NCBI GenBank assembly: GCA_016286385.1
Contig: JAEESO010000004.1
Coordinates: 1 to 64,000 of the forward strand
Source of the DNA: Bacteroidales bacterium
Lineage (GTDB): Bacteria; Bacteroidota; Bacteroidia; Bacteroidales; UBA932
Length of the DNA stretch: 64,000 nt
Direction: 5' to 3'
Shown here: positions 59,842-64,000 of the stretch, one piece after another
How positions within the stretch are numbered: the stretch's first letter is position 1
Layout of the letters: each line of letters opens with the position of its first letter
The notes under the pieces: model-generated
Databases searched by the model: none
Seen by the model: only the letters and a program-made list of their open reading frames with translations
Told to the model about the DNA's origin: nothing
Position numbers and translations under genes: made by a program

Positions 59842-61311
59842 ATGACACTCAGACCCTGCTTCGCAATTTTTGGAATTTCCCTTCTTCTGGCCGCCTGCGG
59901 ACAGCCTGTCCGCCGTTCAGCCGGAGAATGCCTTTCCTCTGTTGAAACATCGGCAAAATCCACAACCGTCCTCTCTCAGAGCGGCCCAGTTGCCGGCTAT
60001 ATCGATGACGGCGTATACATCTACAAGGGTATCCCTTATGCCAGAGCCGGCCGCTTCCAACTTCCTGAAAGTCCGGAGCCGTGGGCCGATGTCCGCGCCA
60101 GCCGCGCTTACGGTCCCACCTGCCCCCAGGACAAGCGTATGGGCTGGTATGACGACAACCAGGCCTTCGCAATGCACTGGGACGACGGTTTCCCGGACGA
60201 AGACTGCCTCCGCGTCAATGTCTGGACCAGCGCCATCAGGGCCGATGCCAAGATGCCTGTCATGGTGTGGCTTCACGGAGGCGGTTTCCGCGCCGGTTCA
60301 GGCCAGGAACTCATTTCCTACGACGGCAGTAACCTCGCACGCAGCCACGGCGTGGTGGTGGTTACGCTCAATCACAGGCTCAACGCCCTGGGTTTCCTGG
60401 ATCTCAGCGCGTACGGCGCCAGGTATGCCCTGACCGGCAATCTTGGAATGCTGGACATAGTGAAAGCCCTGGAGTGGGTACGTGACAATATATCGGCCTT
60501 CGGCGGAGATCCTTCCAACGTCACGGTCTTCGGGCAGAGCGGCGGCGGCGGCAAGGTGAGCACTCTGATGGCAATGCCTTCGGCAAGGGGCCTTTTCTCC
60601 AAGGCCATAGTCCAGAGCGGCTCCATCACCAGCCTCCTCAGCCCCAAGTATTCCCGCCGGATAGGCACCTACACCGTAGATGCCCTTGGCATCGTCCCTT
60701 CCAGGATAGAAGAGATTGAGAAAGTCCCGTATGATAAACTACTTGCCGCGTACAACGGCGCCCTCGCACGCGTAAGAGAAGAGGCAAAGGCCGATGGTGA
60801 ACTGCCGGAGAATATCCTTGACCAGATTCTCTTCGGTCAGACTCCCGTTGTAGACGGCGTTGTCATACCTTTCCAGCCATCCACTCCCGAAGCTCTGGCC
60901 ATTTCCAGGGAAGTCCCCGTCATTATCGGCACCGTCTATAACGAGTTTACTCCCAATATGGAGGATCCTATCTTCAAGCCTCTGGCCTTCAGGCAGGTGG
61001 CCGACAGGATTGCCGCAGGTTGCGCGCCGGTATACCATTATATATTCAACTGGGCTTCTCCCGTCCTTGACGGAGCATTCGGCAGCACCCACTGCCTGGA
61101 GATCCCCTTTGTGTTTGACAACGTCCTCCTTCACCGCACCTTCACCGGCGGAGCGGAAGACGCCATCCAGCTGGGCCATCGCGTGAGTGCCCTCTGGACC
61201 AGTTTCGCCCGTAACGGCGTCCCTTCGGCTGCAGGAATACCCACCTGGGTGCCCGCCCAGAAGGGTATCCTTCAGATAGATATTGAATCTACAATACTAA
61301 ACAACAATTAA
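59842..61311 (+). CDS. Type-B carboxylesterase lipoprotein
   Basis: 489 residues from the ATG at 59842, chosen because it gives a lipoprotein signal (TLRPCFAIFGISLLLAAC); the ORF start at 59764 adds 26 uncharacteristic residues. The alpha/beta-hydrolase of the COesterase family has the oxyanion WLHGGGFRAGSGQE, the early EDCLRVNVWTS, the nucleophile elbow FGQSGGGGKVS and the His region GSTHCLEIPFVFDN. It likely removes ester groups (acetyl, feruloyl or similar) from plant glycans at the cell surface or in the periplasm, before or along with the GH3 enzyme. It is 24 nt upstream of susC. Confidence 0.9.
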   Translation: MTLRPCFAIFGISLLLAACGQPVRRSAGECLSSVETSAKSTTVLSQSGPVAGYIDDGVYIYKGIPYARAGRFQLPESPEPWADVRASRAYGPTCPQDKRMGWYDDNQAFAMHWDDGFPDEDCLRVNVWTSAIRADAKMPVMVWLHGGGFRAGSGQELISYDGSNLARSHGVVVVTLNHRLNALGFLDLSAYGARYALTGNLGMLDIVKALEWVRDNISAFGGDPSNVTVFGQSGGGGKVSTLMAMPSARGLFSKAIVQSGSITSLLSPKYSRRIGTYTVDALGIVPSRIEEIEKVPYDKLLAAYNGALARVREEAKADGELPENILDQILFGQTPVVDGVVIPFQPSTPEALAISREVPVIIGTVYNEFTPNMEDPIFKPLAFRQVADRIAAGCAPVYHYIFNWASPVLDGAFGSTHCLEIPFVFDNVLLHRTFTGGAEDAIQLGHRVSALWTSFARNGVPSAAGIPTWVPAQKGILQIDIESTILNNN

Positions 61312-61335
61312 TACTAACCCATTAAAACTGATCAC

Positions 61336-64000
61336 ATGAGTAAATCTTTGTTCAGGAAAATGGCAGCCTTTACGCTGTCTATCCTAATGGGATGGACACT
61401 TGCCGCCCAGCAGCAGGTGACCGTCTCAGGTGTGGTTGTTGACGATCAGAACCAGCCCATGATTGCTGCAGGTGTTGTCCAGAAGGGCACCACCAACGGC
61501 ACCATCACGGACTTGGACGGATCCTTCACAATCACGGTTCCCGCAGGTTCAGTCATTGAATTCTCCTCAGTTGGTTACACCACCCAGGAGTATGTGGCTG
61601 CCAGAACGGAAAAAATCAGCATCACTCTGCCCACAGACACCCAGATGATTGAAGAAACTGTGGTTGTGGGTTACGGTGTCCAGAAGAAGTCAGACCTCAC
61701 CGGAGCTATCTCCCAGGTTAAGTCCGACGACATCTTGAACCGTACCATCACTTCTCCCGAGGCTGCCCTCCAGGGTAAGACCGCCGGTGTCCAGGCTTTT
61801 GCATCATCTGCAGCTCCTGGATCCACCCCGGCTATCCGTGTCCGTGGTATCTCCTCCAACAACGACGCCAACCCTCTGTACGTAGTTGACGGCCGTATCA
61901 CTTCTTCCATCGCAGGTATCGACCCTAACGATATCGAGTCCATGGAGGTCCTCAAGGATGGTGCTTCCGCTGCTATCTACGGTGCCGAGGCCGGTAACGG
62001 TGTTGTGATGATCACCACCCGCCGCGGTAAGGGCGATGGCAAGATCAGCTACTCATACCAGCTCTCTTCCCAGAGCCTTGGCAAGACTCCCAAGGTGATG
62101 AACGCGGAGCAATACCTCCAGTTCTACCTTGAGAAGGGTAACTTCACCCTCAACGATGTCTACACCAAGTGGGATCAGAAGACCAATACCGACTGGATCA
62201 AGGAATCTTATGAGAATTCCTTCATGCATCACCATAACCTCACCTTCCAGGCCGGTAACGACCGCGGAAGCCTCTACATCTCCGGCTCCTACCTGGACAA
62301 CAACGGTATGTTCAAAGGCGATGCCGATGTCTACAACCGTGTAACCGGTATGGTCAACGCTTCCTGGAAATTCAAGCCCTGGCTGGACATCCAGACCAAC
62401 AACCAGGTAGAGTACTACAAGGCCCGTTCGATATCTGAAGGTTCCGACTACGGCTCTGCAGTTCTGGGCGCCCTTCAGCTTGACCCCATGACTCCTGCAG
62501 TCTATGAAATCGGCCAGGAGCCTGATTTCATCAAGCAGTACCTTAACGACGGCAAGGTCCTCCTCCGTGACGAGTTTGGCCGCGTCTATGGTATCTCCCA
62601 GTTCCTTATCTCCGAGAACGTGAACCCTCTGGTCCAGCGTGACCGCAGCTACGGCGTTTCAAAGGGCTTCAATATCAACGGTGCCACCGCCATCAATTTC
62701 CGCCCCATCCCCGAGCTCACCTTCACTTCCCGCCTGGGATATCGCCTCAGCTCCGGTGACTCCTACAGCTACAGCCACGACTACTTTGTGAATGAAGGTT
62801 ATGCCCACCAGTATTTCATGAGCGTAAACTCATCAACTTCCAACAGCATGTACTATCAGTGGGAGAACTTTGTGAACTGGTTCCACCAGTTTGGCAAGCA
62901 CAGCGTCAGCGCCATGGCCGGTGTCTCCTACAGCCAGAACCGCGGCTACAGCACCTCCGGCGGCGTTACCGGTACCGATAACGGCGGCGTAGTTGACTTT
63001 GGTCTCAAGAGAGACGACCCTCTGTTCTACTACATCAGCCAGGCTACTCCTACCGCTACCAAGAACATCAACGGCGGCCAGGAAAGCTATACCCGCAAGT
63101 ACTCATACTTCGGCCGTGTAGGCTGGGGCTTCATGAACCGCTATAACGTTCAGGCTACCCTTCGTGCTGATGCTGCCGACCTCTCCGTCCTTCCCAAGCC
63201 CATGCGCTGGGGCTTCTTCCCCTCCGTATCAGGTGGTTGGACTATGTCAGAGGAAGATTTCTTCTCAGGCATCAAGTCTGTCGTCAACTTCGCCAAGCTC
63301 CGTCTAAGCTGGGGCCAGAACGGTTCCATCGCAGGTCTGGGCGGCTATCAGTACGCCAACGACATCACCTCTTCAGGTCAGTATCCTACCGGCCTCGTCA
63401 ACGCTGACGGCTCCTTCCAGTATATTATCGGTTACGCTCCTTCAGCTTCCGGTAACCAGGAGCTCAAGTGGGAAACCTCAGAGCAGTTCAACGTAGGTCT
63501 GGACCTCCGTTTCCTCCAGGACCGCCTGGCCGTAACCTTCGACTGGTTTGACAAGGCTACCAAGGACCTGATCGTAACCGGTATCACCACTTCCACCATC
63601 GTGGGTATCGGCGCATCTCCCATGAATGCCGGTAACATCGACAACCAGGGTGTTGAACTTGAAATCCGCTGGAAAGACCAAATTGGTGATTTCAACTACG
63701 GCGTAAGCGCCAATTTCTCTACCCTTAAGAACAAGGTTACCTATCTCCATCCCACCCTTAAGAACGGTATCGACGGCACCGGTGTCCGTAACTACGGCTC
63801 CGTAACCCGTTTCGAGATTGGTTATCCTGCATGGCACCTCTATGGTTATGAATATGCCGGTGTAAAGCCGGAGACCGGTGAGGCCCTCTTCAATGCTTAC
63901 GATGCAGAAGGCAACCTTCAGCCCGAACCTACCACCACTCCCGACGATGACGACAAGCGTCACCTCGGCTCCGGTATCCCTACCTATAACTATGGTGTCA
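61336..64000 (+). CDS. susC: SusC-type TonB-linked outer membrane receptor (3' end outside window)
   Basis: No stop before the window edge, so it is absent from the ORF track. It starts MSKSLFRKMAAFTLSI, with a signal peptide ending near LAAQQ. The CarboxypepD_reg domain follows (VTVSGVVVDDQNQPMI, TDLDGSFTITVPAGSVIEF), then the SusC signature plug (VVVGYGVQKKSDLTGAI, TPAIRVRGISSNNDANPLYV, MEVLKDGASAAIYGAEAGNG). More than 880 residues are visible, most of the barrel. It imports oligosaccharides with a SusD partner that should follow just outside the window. Regulation by the nearby HTCS is likely. Confidence 0.96.
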   Translation, partial: MSKSLFRKMAAFTLSILMGWTLAAQQQVTVSGVVVDDQNQPMIAAGVVQKGTTNGTITDLDGSFTITVPAGSVIEFSSVGYTTQEYVAARTEKISITLPTDTQMIEETVVVGYGVQKKSDLTGAISQVKSDDILNRTITSPEAALQGKTAGVQAFASSAAPGSTPAIRVRGISSNNDANPLYVVDGRITSSIAGIDPNDIESMEVLKDGASAAIYGAEAGNGVVMITTRRGKGDGKISYSYQLSSQSLGKTPKVMNAEQYLQFYLEKGNFTLNDVYTKWDQKTNTDWIKESYENSFMHHHNLTFQAGNDRGSLYISGSYLDNNGMFKGDADVYNRVTGMVNASWKFKPWLDIQTNNQVEYYKARSISEGSDYGSAVLGALQLDPMTPAVYEIGQEPDFIKQYLNDGKVLLRDEFGRVYGISQFLISENVNPLVQRDRSYGVSKGFNINGATAINFRPIPELTFTSRLGYRLSSGDSYSYSHDYFVNEGYAHQYFMSVNSSTSNSMYYQWENFVNWFHQFGKHSVSAMAGVSYSQNRGYSTSGGVTGTDNGGVVDFGLKRDDPLFYYISQATPTATKNINGGQESYTRKYSYFGRVGWGFMNRYNVQATLRADAADLSVLPKPMRWGFFPSVSGGWTMSEEDFFSGIKSVVNFAKLRLSWGQNGSIAGLGGYQYANDITSSGQYPTGLVNADGSFQYIIGYAPSASGNQELKWETSEQFNVGLDLRFLQDRLAVTFDWFDKATKDLIVTGITTSTIVGIGASPMNAGNIDNQGVELEIRWKDQIGDFNYGVSANFSTLKNKVTYLHPTLKNGIDGTGVRNYGSVTRFEIGYPAWHLYGYEYAGVKPETGEALFNAYDAEGNLQPEPTTTPDDDDKRHLGSGIPTYNYGV

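Noticed and set aside
61311-61335. Possible riboswitch or attenuator between the esterase and susC
   Set aside because: The gap is only 24 nt with no hairpin.

Overview
The window looks like chromosome of a member of the Bacteroidales (Bacteroidota), probably an uncultured gut or rumen lineage. The reasons are: a SusC-type TonB receptor next to a hybrid two-component system and a GH3 enzyme; promoters of the TTTG/TAnnTTTG type with little Shine-Dalgarno signal; a short-form Pgi; a V-type ATPase operon carrying a DUF2764 gene; and a radical-SAM/lipoprotein pair known from this order. Most of the window is GC-rich with dense housekeeping genes. The first ~5 kb is visibly more AT-rich and accessory in content. 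No assignment below genus level is possible from the sequence alone.

Layout. 0-5.2 kb: accessory segment with a truncated hypothetical gene, an AbiC-like membrane protein with an odd P-loop-like C-terminus, a membrane sensor with a C-terminal HTH flanked by 32-bp direct repeats, and a ParE/Phd-type toxin-antitoxin pair with a perfect palindromic operator. It ends at tRNA-fMet. 5.3-7.9 kb: asnA-hisS and tRNA-Gly(CCC). 7.9-13.9 kb: AraC regulator divergent from a TolC/HlyD/two-permease exporter operon with no ATPase gene. 14-17.7 kb: FmdE-like protein with an ECF-type S component, then an E2-like acyltransferase lacking the catalytic His followed by an AMP-ligase. 17.7-28.1 kb: tdk, rsmI, an HhH protein, a REP-associated tyrosine transposase (RAYT) inside arrays of 36-bp palindromes, recA, rlmN, a patatin/beta-barrel protein, recX and rnpB. 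28.2-35.7 kb: pgi, glutaminyl cyclase, a TPP riboswitch controlling a TonB receptor, a candidate small RNA, a radical SAM/lipoprotein pair and trmD. 35.8-40.8 kb: DUF349 protein, yidC, PAP2 phosphatase, yggS. 41-53 kb: twelve genes on the minus strand joining a sodium-pumping decarboxylase (mmdA, gamma/delta-type subunit, biotin carrier, mmdB), a serine hydrolase and a V-type ATPase. 53.1-64 kb: a polysaccharide-utilisation locus with a GH3 enzyme, a hybrid two-component regulator, a type-B carboxylesterase and a SusC receptor cut by the window edge.

The most unusual feature is the palindromic repeats. One family has 36-nt units separated by exactly 16 nt. These units flank the RAYT gene and also occur as an inverted 106-bp copy 3.6 kb away. 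A second, longer palindrome pair near 13.9 kb shares a 17-nt loop core with this family but has a different stem. Other palindromic elements sit in frame inside protein-coding genes: a 174-bp element with 29-bp inverted ends in yggS, a shared ~28-bp element in both rlmN and the HhH gene, and a 40-bp element in the biotin carrier linker. Together they suggest active or recent palindrome mobilisation, including into coding sequence.

Bioenergetically, the decarboxylase exports Na+ and the V-ATPase K subunit keeps every residue known to bind Na+ in the Enterococcus hirae ring. The 12-gene run therefore reads as a sodium-cycle module.
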